Assembly: GCA_038501195.1 (NCBI GenBank)
Contig: JBBPUQ010000009.1
Span: forward strand, 3,472,001-3,536,000
Length of the DNA: 64,000 nucleotides
DNA from: Nemania diffusa
Taxonomy: Eukaryota > Ascomycota > Sordariomycetes > Xylariales > Xylariaceae
Reading direction: 5' to 3'
Below the pieces are notes generated by a model, which was not told where the DNA came from, did not search any database, and saw only the letters and a program-made list of their open reading frames with translations. How positions within the stretch are numbered: position 1 is the first letter of the stretch; each line of letters opens with the position of its first letter. A program made the translations under genes and the position numbers. This document shows, one piece after another, positions 24,121 through 37,849 of this stretch.

Positions 24121-26149
24121 TTTAGTTAAATTGTAATAATATAATATTATATTATTATAAATTAATATTTGTATTATTTTAAAAAAATTTAGTTTTATTT
24201 TTATAAATTTAAAAAATATTAATTTATAATATATTTAATATTTATTAAACTTATTATATATAACTTTATTTATTAAATATTTTTAATTTAATAATTTAAT
24301 ATTTTTTTATAATAATTTTATATATTAAATATAATAAAAAAATAAAACTTATAAAAGTTTATTACTATTTAAATATTGTTTTAAAGTTTTAAAAAATTAC
24401 TCACTTTTTTTTAATTATAAATATATTAAAAATATTTATTTAAAAGTTTAAAAACTTTATAAAAAAATATATAATAAACAATTTTATAAATATTATAAAT
24501 ATTTAATTTTAATAATTAAAAAAATTATAATATTATTAATAAAAATATAATAAAAGTTTTAATATAATTATAATAGTTTATTTATAAACTTTTAAATATA
24601 AATAAAATCTTTTTAAAAGTTTATTAAAATTATAATAAACTGTTTTAATTTTTTAAAACTTATTATAATAAATTTATTATAATATTTTAAATAAAGTTTA
24701 AATTAATAAAAATATAATATAATATTAATTATTATAATATATTTTTTATTTTAAATTAACAAAATAATTTTAAATTATAATAATAAAAAATAACTATTAA
24801 ATATTATAAATTTATTTAAAATTTATAAATTAATAATTAAACAAAAATAAACTTTTTCTTTTTTATATTTAAATTTTAAAAATAAAAAAAATATAAAAAA
24901 ATAACTTATTTATTTATTTTATATAATTTTATTTATAAAATTAATAAAATATAATATTTACTATTTTTTTATTTTAAATATTAAAAAAATATATATATAA
25001 ATTTAGTTTTATATTTTATTAATTATTTATTAATAAAATTTATATTTAATTTTTTTTAAATTTTAAATATATTCTTTAATAATTATAAAATTTTTTTAGT
25101 TATAATATTGTTATTTATATAAATAAATTATTTATTTAAAGTGTTAATTTTTTTTTAAAAAAAAACTTTTTAATTTTTAAAATAAAAATTATTTTTAAAA
25201 TTTTAAATTTAAACTTTTATATTTTAGCTTTTTTTAATAAAAAAAATATATTTAATAATTATTTATTAATAATAGTTTATATTATATTATAAATTATATT
25301 ATTAATAAAATTTATAAAAAAAAATTTTATATTGTTTTAATATATTAATTAATATTAATATATTTTTAATATTTACTATAATGTTAAAATTAACTATAAT
25401 ATTAAAATTAATTAAATATATATTTATTACTATAGCTATAATAATAAAAGTTATAATTAATAACTAATTTATATAATAAATATTAAATAATTTAAAATTA
25501 TTAAAAATATAAATATTTATTTTAATAATATTTATATTTATATTTTTTATATTAATTATAACTAAAATTAATTTTTAATTAATAAATATTTAAAATATAA
25601 TAATTTTAATTATTGTTAATTTTATAATTATTATTATAATTTTAAAACATTTTTTTTATATAGTTTTAATATTTTTATTTATATATTATTATTTTTATAT
25701 TATATTAATTTATATTTTATTGAAAATAGTTTTAATTTTTAATAACAAATTAATAAATATTATTAATTTAAATATAATAAAATTAATTAATATTGCTATA
25801 TTATTTTTTTAAATTAATTTAAATATAAAAATTTGATTTAATAATAAAAACTTATAAATTATAAATATTTATATTAATAAATTTAATATAAATAATATCT
25901 TTTATATTAAAATAATTTTTTATATATATAAATATATTTATAAATATATTAAAAAAAAATTTTAAAATTAAATATATTAGCAAAAATTATTATATTAATA
26001 TAATAATTAATTTTAATTTTATAAAAGTTTAAAATTTTATTTTTAAATAATAAAATTAATTTAATATTATAATTTAATATTTAATTTAATTTTTTAAATT
26101 TTATTAATTTTAAAATTTTATATTTGTTATATTTTAATAAATAAAATTT
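24121..26149. other. Geneless, extreme AT-rich block
   Basis: G+C is about 2-6% by eye. I see no open frame, RNA gene or convincing repeat partner within the window. It may continue element A or be a separate element. Confidence 0.6.
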
Positions 26150-28178
26150 AAATTTAAATTATTTTATATAATATATTTTTTTTTGTTTATATTTTTAAAT
26201 TTACTATTATAAATTTTAATAATATATTTAAATTAACTAAATAGCTTTTTAATAATAAAAATATAACTTATTTTTATATTTAAATAAATTATATAATTAT
26301 TTTTATTAAACTTTTTTTTAATAATAATTATAAAATTTTAAAATATATTATTAATAATTTAATATATTGTTTTAAATTTATAAAGTTATAAAAAAACTTA
26401 TTATAATTTAAAAATAATAAATTTATTTTTTAAATTATTTATATTTTTAAAATTATAATTAAATATAAAAAAACAATAATTATAATAAATAAAAAGTTTA
26501 ACTTTTTAATATAAACTTTTAAATAATAAAACAAACTATTTTTTATTAAAAACAATATATAATATTGTTTATATATATATAACTAAATATATAAATAATA
26601 TATATATAATTTATTTAAAAAAGATTTTAATATATTTTTATATATATTAATTATATTTTTTAACTTAATTAAAAATTATATTATAATATTTATATATAAT
26701 ATTATAATTAATTATAATAAATATTTTATTATTTAATTTTAAATTAAAAAATAAAAAAGTTAATAAAAAAGCAAAAGCTTTTTTTTTTTATATTATATAA
26801 CTTTTTTTTTTTTTTTTTTAATATTTATTTTTATATTTGAAGCTTTTTTTTTTTATAAAAATTTATAATTTTTATATTATAATTAAAAAAATATTACTGT
26901 TTTATTTGTTTTTTTTATAACTATATTAATAAAAAAAAACTTTAAAAATAATTGCTATTATAATTAAAAGTTTTATTTTAATAATATATAATATATATTT
27001 TATTAATATATTATTATATTTAAAAAAACATAAATAATTTCTAATATTTAATTTTATATATATATAAATAATTATTATAACTTTATATTAATTATTATTA
27101 TTTTAATTAAAAGTTTTTATTATTTTAATATATTATAACTTTTTTTAAATAAAATATATTATTATTATTTTATTATATAATATATTTTATAATATGAAAA
27201 TATTTTAATTAAATATTTTAATTATTATTATAAACAATATTAAAAATTGATTATTTAGTTTTTTTTAATAATATATTTAATTTTTAAACTTAAAAATTTA
27301 TTTTAAGTTTTATAATTAATTTAATAATTTATTATAAAATTGTTAATTTAATTAATAAAGTTTATTATAAAATTAAAATTTAATAAATATTTTTTTTAAT
27401 TAATTTTAAATATTTTATAAAAAAATCAAATTATTTAATAAAATAATATATATTATTAAAAATTAACTTATTATTATTAATAATTACATTAATATTATTA
27501 TAATTTTTATAATTAAGTTTAAATTAATTAATATTTATTTATTAAAAATAATATTAATATTAAAAATATTATTTTATTTATTAAGTTATAAAATTAATAT
27601 TTTTTTATAAAATTAAAAAGTTATATAAATAAAAAAAATAATATATTATTTTTATTATTATTAAAATTATAACTTAATAGATTATTATTTTTATTATTAT
27701 TATTATTAAAAATTTTTTAAAATTAATAACTTTAAATAATTAATATTAAAATTTAAATATTTACTATTATTAATATTTATAACTATAAATTAAAAATTAA
27801 AACTAATTTTAATATATAATAAAATATTATAATAAACTATTATATAAAATATTTTTATATAATTTATTAAATAACTAATATAAATAAATATAAAAGTTTT
27901 AAAAAATGGGTTTTTTAAAACCACTTTGTATATATTTTTAACACTAGTTTTATTTAGATTTATTTTATATTAATAAATTAAATAAATAAAAAAAGCTTTT
28001 AAGTTTTTTTTTTTGATTTAATTTTACAAGTTTACTTTTTTTAATTTATATTGTATTTATATAACTTTAAATATAAGTATTATTTATAATAAACTATATT
28101 AATAACTTTTTTATAAACAGTTATAATTTAATATTAAATTAAATAAATAAAATAACTATAATTAAAAAAAAATATTAT
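26150..28178 (+). mobile_element. Element E, copy 1 (about 1.8 kb, interrupted by solo LTR D1)
   Basis: The reverse complement of this interval matches 39,470-40,714 followed by 47,165-47,792. Landmarks are TTTTTAATAATAAAAATATAACTT (26,247), TATATTAATTATATTTTTTAA (26,643) and AAAAGTTATATAAATAAAAA (27,620), each found reverse-complemented in the other copy. Without the D1 insertion (27,876-28,101) the element is about 1.8 kb, a size typical of fungal Tc1/mariner-type DNA transposons. I could not confirm terminal inverted repeats or a transposase, so the class stays open. No frame survives. Confidence 0.65.
27876..28101 (+). mobile_element. Solo LTR D1, 226 bp, with 5-bp target duplication
   Basis: The element starts TAATATAAATAAATATAAAAG (TG-start mutated to TA) and ends ACTATATTA (CA-end mutated to TA). 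It is flanked by ATAAC at 27,871-27,875 and at 28,102-28,106. The inverted E copy at about 39.59 kb shows the empty site, where the two flanks are joined with one ATAAC. Length is identical to D3 (226 bp). Against D3 nearly all differences are C-to-T or G-to-A in this copy. TG..CA ends, a 5-bp target duplication and the absence of an internal region identify a solo LTR of a retrotransposon. Confidence 0.8.
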
Positions 28179-28402
28179 TAATATATATAAATATAAAAGT
28201 TTTAAAAAATAAGTTTTTTAAAACTATTTTATATATATTTTTAATATTAGTTTTATTTAAAACTATTTTTTATTAATAAATTAAATAAAAAAAAAAAGCT
28301 TTTAAATTTTTTTTTAATTTAATTTTACAAGTTTACTTTTTTTAATTTATATTATATTTTTATAAATTTAAATATAAATATTATTTATAATAAATTTTAT
28401 TA
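28179..28402 (+). mobile_element. Solo LTR-like copy D2, about 224 bp
   Basis: Starts TAATATATATAAATATAAAAG and ends AATTTTATTA. It aligns end to end with D1, starting 303 bp downstream, and with D3 at 62,723. It is the most mutated of the three (ATTTTTTATTAATAAATT where D3 has ACCCCACATTAGTAGATT). The 5-bp flanks (ATTAT left, AATAA right) do not match, so the insertion history is unclear: it may have recombined with another copy or lost a flank. It lies at the end of element E. Confidence 0.65.
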
Positions 28403-29808
28403 AATAATATAATAAGTTTTATAATGAAATAATTTTATATTTTTAAGTTTTTATTTATTAATAAATTATATATTATTTTTAATATATTATTTAAAATATT
28501 TTGTTTAAATTGAATTTTTATTATTTAAATATTTTAATTTTAATATATATATTATAATAAAGTTTTTTATTTTTTTAAATAATATATATATTTTTAATAA
28601 TATATTATTTTATTCAAATTAAATTTTTATTATTTAAATATAATATTAATTAAATTTAATAATTTTTTTATTTTAAACAATTAATTATTACTAAAGTTTT
28701 TATAAATTAATATAAATTAATATAAAAAATTTTATATTATTTTTATATTTTTATATTTTTATATATTAAAATAATTCTATTAACTTTTTTTAATTATATT
28801 TAATTATAATTAATATTTTTAATAATTTTAATTAATAGCTTTTAAAATACTAGTTTATTTTATATTTTAATAGTAATAATTATATTAAAATTTTATTATA
28901 TATAATTAAATTTAGTTTTATTATTTTTTTTTAATTTTTTTTATATAATTTAAATTGTTATATATTTATTATTTTATTAATTAAATAATTTTATAAAATT
29001 TATTAATTTATATATATATATTTATTTAATTAATAATTAATAATTAAATATTTTTATAAAATTTATATTATATTTTATGTTTTTAAAAAATATTTTTGTT
29101 TTATTTTTTTATTATATTAATATAACTTTTTAATTATTTTAATTATTTTATTATATTATTTTATTATATTTTTATTATATATATTAAATAAAAATATATA
29201 AAAAATATATTTATAAAAAAAAATACAAGTTTTTTTATAATTAAAAAGTTTTATTTATTTACTATTATTAAAGATTTTATATTAAAATTAATATAATAAA
29301 ACTTTTGTAATAATTTAATTTTTAATTATAATTAAACCTTTATAATAATATTATTTTAATATTTTAAAAACTTTAAAAGTTTTAGTTTTTATATATATAG
29401 TTATATATAAAGCAAAAGTTATAAACTATATATAATATACTATTGATTTTAAAATAAATAAAAATATAAATATTAAAATAAAAACAATATTTTAAACATT
29501 TAATAATAATTGTTATATTTAAAAATATAATAAATATAATAGCAAATAATATATAAATAATAATTATAAAATTTATAATTTAATAATAAATAATTATAAA
29601 TTTTATAATCATTATTATAATAATAGTTAAATTAGTTTTTAAAATATTAATATTAGCTATAAATTATAATAGTTTTATTAATTTATATATATTATTTATA
29701 TTTATATAGCTTTTATTTTTATTTATAAATAAGTTTTATAAAAAAGCAAACTTTTTATTATAAAAAATATTTTAAAAAATAAATATAAAAAAGTTTATAA
29801 TTATTACA
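28403..29808. other. Geneless, extreme AT-rich block
   Basis: No gene, RNA gene or matched repeat recognised. Short TA-rich runs occur near 29,013-29,025. Stops fill all frames. Confidence 0.6.
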
Positions 29809-30285
29809 ATATTAGCTTAGTGTAAAATTTTTTGTTTTATTTTTTAATTTAAAGCTATTTTAAATATAAAAATTATTTTAAATATAATTAATAATAGTAT
29901 TATTAAAAAAGCATTTTTAAAAAAATATTATATAATATTGTTATAAAAACGACTTTTTTAAAATGACTCTTTTAAAATAACTTTTTTAAAAAGCTTTTTT
30001 ATTAATTTTAATATTTATTTTTTTAACAAAAAAGCAACATTTTTATTATATAAAATAATATAAATAAAAAAAATAATTAAAATAAATTAAAATATTATTA
30101 TTAATAAATGTTATAAAAAAGTTTAAAAAAAAAACTAATTAAATAAATAAAATAAAAGCTATAAAAATATATATTAATAAAAACTATTAAACAAATAAAA
30201 AAAAGTTTAAAAAATATAATTAAAAATATAAAAAGCAAAAACTTTTAAATAAAAATTTAATAAATTATTTTATAAATAAAGCAAA
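29809..30285 (+). repeat. Repeat C, copy 1 (about 475 bp)
   Basis: Starts near AATATTAGCTTAGTGTAAAA and is recognised by AAATTTTTTGTTTTATTTTTT, AAAAAAGCATTTTTAAAAAAA and AACTTTTAAATAAAAATTTA. It matches 47,793-48,240 over its whole length and 39,270-39,456 over its first part. It keeps more G and C than copy 2 (for example CGACTTTTTTAAAATGACTC). No coding frame is seen. It may be a non-autonomous element or an LTR. Confidence 0.7.
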
Positions 30286-32579
30286 AACTTTAAAAATTAA
30301 TAATATTATAAATAGTTTAAAATTATATTAAATATTTTTTAATTATAAATAAAAGTTTTAATATAATATATTATTTTTTATTATTTTTATAAACAAAAAG
30401 CTTTAATATTAACAAAAAAGTTTTTATTAAATTTTTTGTTATATTTAATATTATAATTATTATAATTATAAATTAGTTTAAAATTTTATTGTTTATAACA
30501 ATTAAAATTAAAAAGCTTTTTTTTATAAGATTTAATTTATATAATAATTATTAAAAATTTTTTATTATAAATAAAAATAATATTATAAATTTTATAATTT
30601 AATATATTAGTATTAAATGTTTTATTAATAGTTTTAATAATAATATTAAATAAATTTTATAAATTATTTTTAATATTTATAATAATATTATAAAAATTTT
30701 TAATTTATTATTATAAAATTATAATTACAAACAATTAATTTATTATAATAATATTAAAAACAGTTATAATAGTTTTTATTATTTTAAAAATATATATATT
30801 TAAAATAAATATAAATAAATTTATATAATTATTATAATATATTTTAAATTTGCTTTTTTTAATTTTATCAATAAATTTATAATATATATAAACAATAATT
30901 ATTATTATATTATTATTTATATAATTTATATAATGTTATATAATGTTTTTTATTTATTTTTAAATATAAAAAAATAATTTAAAATATATAATTATAAAAT
31001 TTTAATTATAATATTATAATTATTTAATATTAACAAAATTGTTGTTTTTAAAAATAATGTTTTTTTTATTTATTTTAAATTTAATTTATATAATAATATA
31101 TTGTTAAATTTATATAATATAATTAAATAAATTAATTATTAATAAAAGTTTTAAAAAAATAAACTAATAAATTTATAATTAATAAAAAAAAAATTAAAAA
31201 TATATTTATATATAAACTAATAGTTATAAATAAAAATGTTATTAATAAATAAATTAATATTATTAATTTATTTAAAAATATTTTTATAAAAAAAATATTT
31301 TTAATATTTAAAATTATAATTAATTTAAATAGTTTAAATAAGTTTTTATTTATAATAAAAAAAGCTTTTTTATAACTAAAAAAAAAAAAATATTTAATTT
31401 TAAAAAAAACTTTTATATTAAAAAAAAAATAACTTTTTTAATATTAAACATATAATTAATTTTAAAAATAAAAATATCTATTAAGTTAAAACAAAAAATT
31501 AAAAAAGTTTAATAATAATAACTTTTTTATTAAAAAATAATAGCTATATTAATTTATTATTTAAAATATATTTATATAAATAATAATATTTAAATTAATA
31601 ATTTAAAATTTTATATTTTATTAAAGTAAAATTAAATTAAATAAGTTTTATTTTTATTAAAAAATATTTAATTATATTTAATAATATATTAAATTTATAA
31701 AATATAAAAGTAAAAAAATAAAAAAACTTTAATATTTTTAATTATAAAAAAATTAATAAAATTATTAATAAATTTATATTAAAATATTATTTATATTTAT
31801 ATAATTGTTTTGAATTTTTGTTTAATTTTAATATAAAGTTTAAATTTAAATAGTTATTAGTTTAATATAATTTAAATTAAAATATAAATAATATTTTTAT
31901 AAATAAAAAATAACTAAATAAAATATTAAAAAAAAAAAGCTTTTTAATAATTAATAAATAATTATATATTATAAACTAAATTAATATTATTAATATTAAA
32001 AAAATAATAATAGTAATAATTATAACTTTTACTTTTTATATTATTAATAAATAATTTAAATTTATTATTAAAAACTAAATTAATAATATATATATATTTA
32101 AAATATATATTTTTTATATAAATTTAAATTTTATATTATTTATAAACTTTTATAATTATATAAATATTATTAATATAATTAAATATTAATTTAAATATAT
32201 TTTATTTAATAAAATTATTAATTTAATTATTAAATAAATTTAAATTTATATAAATAATAATTTTATAATTAAAATTAATAACTAAATTAGCTATAATATA
32301 TATAAAAACAAAGAAAAAATATTAAAAATATTAAAAATTAAAAAATAACAAGTTATAAAAAAACTAAAAAATAATAAGTTGTAAAAAAACTAAAATATAA
32401 AAAATAATATATTAAAAAATAATTTTAAAAAAAAAATATTTTAAAAAAAATCTTTTAAAAAAAATAATAAAAACTAAAATTATTAATAAATTTATAAATA
32501 TAATTAAATATATATAAATAAATAATTATATTATTTATATAAATAAATATATTTAAAAATAAAAATAAACTATTTTTTT
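30286..32579. other. Geneless, extreme AT-rich block
   Basis: No supported gene. It contains a two-unit tandem repeat at 32,340-32,391 (listed separately). Composition is about 3-8% G+C by eye. Confidence 0.6.
32340..32391. repeat. 26-bp tandem repeat, two units
   Basis: AATAACAAGTTATAAAAAAA and AATAATAAGTTGTAAAAAAA occur about 26 bp apart within near-identical units. They differ by C/T and A/G transitions. Confidence 0.7.
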
Positions 32580-35110
32580 TAATATTTTTTTAATAACAAC
32601 TTTAATATTTGTTTTAAATATAATTTTAATAGTTTTTTAATTAATTTATATTATTTAAAATATTTTAATAATAATATTGTTTTTTATTTATTTTTTTACT
32701 TTTAAATTTTTTAAAATTAATAAATATTTATTATTAAATTTAAAAATAAAATTAACTATATTTTTTATAAATAATATTTAAAAATACTATTTATTAAATT
32801 AATTTTTATAATTTTTTTATTTAATTAAATATTTTAATAAAAGTTTTTTATTAATATATAATAAATATTATTATAACAAAGTTTTAATTTTTTAAAAAAT
32901 AAAATTATTATTATTTTTATTTATAAAAATTTATTAAAACAGTTAATATTATTTATTAAATAAATTTAAATTTTTAAATATTAAAAATAAATATATAATT
33001 AAAATTATATAATAAATATATTAATATTATAAAAAATTAAATTTATAAACTAATTTGTTAATTTTATAAATTATAATAAAAAAGTTTATTTATTATATAA
33101 ACTATTTTTATAATAATTTATTTAATAAATAATAACTTTTATAAAGTTATAAATAAATTTTATTATTAATTTTAAATTAAATAAAATTATAATTATTATT
33201 ATATTATATTTTAATATTAATTATAATAAAATTAATAGTTATTTTTATATTTCTTTTAATATATAAATTAATAAAGTTTAAAATTAAAAACTCAAAATTA
33301 ATTTATTTAAACTATAGTTAAAAACTAAAAATTTTATATTATTTAAAATTATATTAAAATGTTATAACAATATTAATTTATAAAATATTATATTATAATA
33401 TATTATAATATAATAATAAATAATAATTTTAATATTTTAATTATATTTTTTATTAAAACTGTTTATTTATAAATAATAACTAATAAATATTTTTAAAACT
33501 ATTTTTATATATAAATTTAAATTTTTAATTTAAAATGATTTTTTAAAATTTTTTTTAATTATATAAAAATAATAATTTAATAAATATTATTGTTTAATTT
33601 TAAAATATATAAGTTATATTATTTAATATTAATATATATTTTTTAAAAAATTTATATATAATTATTAATAAAGCATTATAAATATTATACTTTTTTATAA
33701 CTTAAAAAATATTAATTAATACTATATAAAAAAATCTAATAATAAAATTTAAAATAACAATATAATATAATATTGCTAATTTATAAATAAATTTAAATTT
33801 ATTTAATATTTTTTATTAATTTATTATATATTTAAAATATTATAAACAATAGTTAATATAATTAAAATTTTATTTTAATAAATTATAAAAAATAAAATTT
33901 TAAAAGTTATAAAATATATATTTAAACCTAAAATAATTTTATTTGTTATAAATTATTTTAAAAATGTTTTGTTAATATATTAATAAAATATAAAGTTATT
34001 GTTTATTTTATAAATATATAAAATAAAACAATTTATATTTATTAAATTTATAAAAAAAAAATATTGCTAGTTTATTTTTAATAATAAAGTTTGTTAATAA
34101 TTAAAATTATTACTGTAATTTTATTATTATTTTAATAAATTATAAATTATTTAAATATTTTTAAATAAATTTTTATTATTATTTATTATTAATAAAAATA
34201 TATATATTAATAATATAACTAAAATTATTAATAATATTTTTTAATATATAAGCTTTTAAACTTTATAATATAATATTGTTTAATAAATTTAATAAAATAA
34301 AAACTTAAAATAATATATTAAAAACAAAATTAATGTTATTAAAAATATATTAAATATTAAATTAAAATTGAAAAAAATAAATTAATGTTATAATAAGTTT
34401 TATATTTAATTTAGTTATATTTATTAATTAAAAGTTTATTTAATTAATAATATTTTTAATAGTTTTATAATTAATAAATATAATAATAAATATAATATAT
34501 AATTATATTTAAATTTAAAATTGTTTATAATTTTATATTAAATTAAAAAATTTTAATTTAGTAATATTATAATTTAATTTTATTTTAGTTAAAACTTTAT
34601 TTAAAAATAAAATAAATTATATAAAATTAATAAAAATATATTAATTATTTTATATATTATTAAAATAAAAAATTATAATATTATATTTATATTTATAAAA
34701 AATATTAAATTTAATAAAAAAAAATCATTAATAGTTTTAATAAATAAAATAAATTATATTAATAAGTTATATTTATAATAATTAAAAAGTTAACTTTTTT
34801 TATATAGTTAAATTAAAAGTAAATTTAGTAGTTTATTATTTTTAAATAGTTATAGTTTTAAAAATTGCTTTATTTTTATATTTTTTAACAAATAAATAAA
34901 TTTTATATTTTTATAATAAAACAAGCTTTTATTAATATTAAAAAATAAATTTATATAAAAAATTAATTAAATTAATATATATTTTTAATATAATTAAAAT
35001 TGTTAATTAAATTAATTTTTAAATTATATTAATTTAGTTTTTAATAGTAAATATATTAAAGCTATTAATAATAAAATTAAATAATTAAACAAAAAAATAA
35101 TTAATAAAAA
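32580..35110 (+). repeat. Repeat A, copy 2 (about 2.5 kb)
   Basis: Direct, collinear counterpart of 21,540-24,120, 11.0 kb downstream. Order and spacing of shared landmarks are kept within about 50-100 bp. No frame is open. If A1 and A2 belong to one large element, everything between them would be inserted or internal; more likely they are two separate copies. Confidence 0.7.
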
Positions 35111-36033
35111 ATTTATTTAATTTAAAATTTAATTTAATATTTTCAAATATATTTAAAATATTACTAATATATTTAATATATTTATATATTATTTAAAAAT
35201 AAATAATAATATTATTAATATATATTAATAGATATTAAATATAAAATAATAGTTTATTATTTATAAACTATTAAATAAATTTTAACTTATTTTAAAAATT
35301 TATTAATATAATTTTAAATATTTTAAATTTTTATAAAAAAATAATTATTATTTAATTAATATATTTTAATTAAATTAAAAATTAATAAAAAAATTTAAAA
35401 CAATTTATTATTATAATATAAATATAATTATATAGTTTAGTAATAATAACTTTTTAAATTAATAAAAAGTAAATATTAAAAATAACAATTTTATTAAAAA
35501 ATTTTAAATTAATAATAATATGTTTTTTATAAATTTTATTAATTAGTTATTATATTATAAAAACAAAATAATTAAAAAATATAAATAATTTTATAAAGTT
35601 TATTTTGTTGTTTTTATATATAATGTTAAAAATTTTATTAATTAATATTTAGTTTTTAAATTTAAAAATATATAGTTTTATAATAGTTATAATTTAATTT
35701 TGCTAATTTTTAATAAGTTTAATTTATATTATATTAGCTTTATTTATTTTTATAATATTTTATATATATTAAATTTTATATTATTTAAAAAATGTTTAAA
35801 AATATTTTATAATTATAAATTTAGTTATATATATATATATATTATTTTTAGTTTAAATAAATAATATGTTTTTAAAATAATATATATTAAAAAATAATAT
35901 TATATTATTTTTAACTTTATAATATTTTTAAATTATATTTTAAATATTTTTAAAAATTATATTTATATTTTAAAAAATAAATCAAACTTTATTAAATAAA
36001 TTAAATTATAATATTATTTAAAAAAAATAAAAA

Positions 36034-36065
36034 TAACTATAGTTATAGCTATAGCTATAGTTATA
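36034..36065. repeat. Self-complementary TATAGC hexanucleotide repeat
   Basis: The run TAACTATAGTTATAGCTATAG continues as CTATAGTTATA. Each unit is nearly self-complementary, so the tract can form a hairpin. It stands out for its regular G and C in a block with almost none. Confidence 0.7.
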
Positions 36066-37424
36066 AAACTAGCTTTATTTTATAAAATAAAAATATATTA
36101 ATTTTAATTAAAGTTTTTAATAATTTTTAAATATATTTTTTAATAAATAAAGTTGTTTTAATATTTATAATAAATAATATTATAGCAATTATATTATTAA
36201 TATAAAGCTTAAATATATAATAATATTTAAATTTTTTAATATTAAACTTTAATATATTTATATATAAAGCTGTTAATATTATAATAATATAAAAAAATAT
36301 TACAATATTAACAGTAATAATAATATATTATTTAATTAAGTTATTTTTTTTAATAAATTATATAAATATAATAATATTTTAATAAAATTTTAATATAATA
36401 ATACAATTAAAAAAATTAACTATTATAAAATTTATATTTATAAATTTTATATTTGAAAAAACATTGAATTTAAAATTGTTAATAATTTAAATAATAATTT
36501 TAAAAATATTTATTTTATTAAATTTATCGATTTAATTTTAAAGTTAAAAAAAAAATATTATATGTTTAATTAAAGTTATAAAACTATTAATACTATATAT
36601 TATTTATAATAGTTTTTTAATTATTTTAATATTAAAAATATAGTTAAAAAATTATTTATAAATAATTATAACTATAAAACAATTAATATTAAAATATATA
36701 ATTATAAATTTAATATTATTATTTATAAAAAAAACATTATTTTTATTAAATTTAAATTAATTAAATATATTATTAAATATTATATTAACTATATTTATAA
36801 AATAACAATATATAATATAATATAAAAGAAACACAGTATAATTAATAAATTAATAATTATAATTATAATATAATAATAATAATAGTTTTAAATTAAATAT
36901 TATAAATATATTTTTAGTTAAAAATATATTATAAAAGTTAAATTGTTTTTTTTTTTATTAATTTTATTAATTATAATATAACTTTAAATAATAAATATTT
37001 TTTAATATATAAATTATATTTATTAATTAAAATTAAATTTTTGTTTTAAATATTAAAATATATATTATTATTTATTTATTAAAACTTAAATTATTAATAA
37101 AATAATTAATAATAAAATTGTTAAATATAATAAAATTGTTTATTATAATTATAACTATAATTGTTATTATTATAAAAACTAATATAATTATTTTTTTAAT
37201 TAAATTAATATAAATTATAATTAAAGTTGTTATTATTATTAAAAAATTTATTATAGTTATTATTATAATAATTATTATAATAATTATTATATTATTAATA
37301 AAAGTTATAAAATTTATATTTATATAAACAGTTATAAAAACTATTAAATTAATAATTATTTTAGTTTTATATTATTAAAAAGTTTTTTTATAAAAAATAT
37401 TAAATTCATAAATAATTTTAAAGC

Positions 37425-37470
37425 TAATAATATAAATATATTAATAATATAAATATATTAATAATATAAA
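37425..37470. repeat. 17-bp tandem repeat, about 2.7 units
   Basis: Units of TAATAATATAAATATAT are repeated in tandem, ending in an A-rich tail. Confidence 0.75.
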
Positions 37471-37849
37471 AAAATAACTAAAAAATTAAATAAACAATAA
37501 TAAAAATTAAAATTAAAATTTTATTATAATTAAATAAAACTATATAATATATTTTTTATTTATTTTTTAAATATATTAAAAAAATATTAAAAATAATTTA
37601 ATTTATAAACTTATTATAAAAAAATTAAAAATTTAAATATAATTAATTTTATAAATAATTAATAAATTAAGCTTTAATAATAAATTTATAATAATAATAG
37701 TTTTAAATTATTAATATAGTTTAAATTTATATTAATATATTTACTAAAATTGTTTTTTTAATATAAAAATTATTTAAAACTGTTTTTAAAGCTTTAGCAA
37801 TATTATATTTATATTTGTTTTTAAATTTATATAATATAAATTTAAAGCT

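Larger units (their letters stand above)
35111..37849. other. Geneless, extreme AT-rich block with small repeats
   Basis: No gene seen. It contains the TATAGC repeat at 36,034-36,065, an 11-bp hairpin at 36,270-36,314 (CTGTTAATATT / AATATTAACAG), a TTATAATAA-type tract near 37,251-37,300, and a 17-bp tandem repeat at 37,425-37,470. Confidence 0.6.

Noticed and set aside
27876..28402. D1 and D2 as a simple 303-bp tandem duplication
   Set aside because: D1 alone has a target duplication and a documented empty site, and the sequence between D1 and D2 belongs to element E, so they are separate insertions or recombination products.
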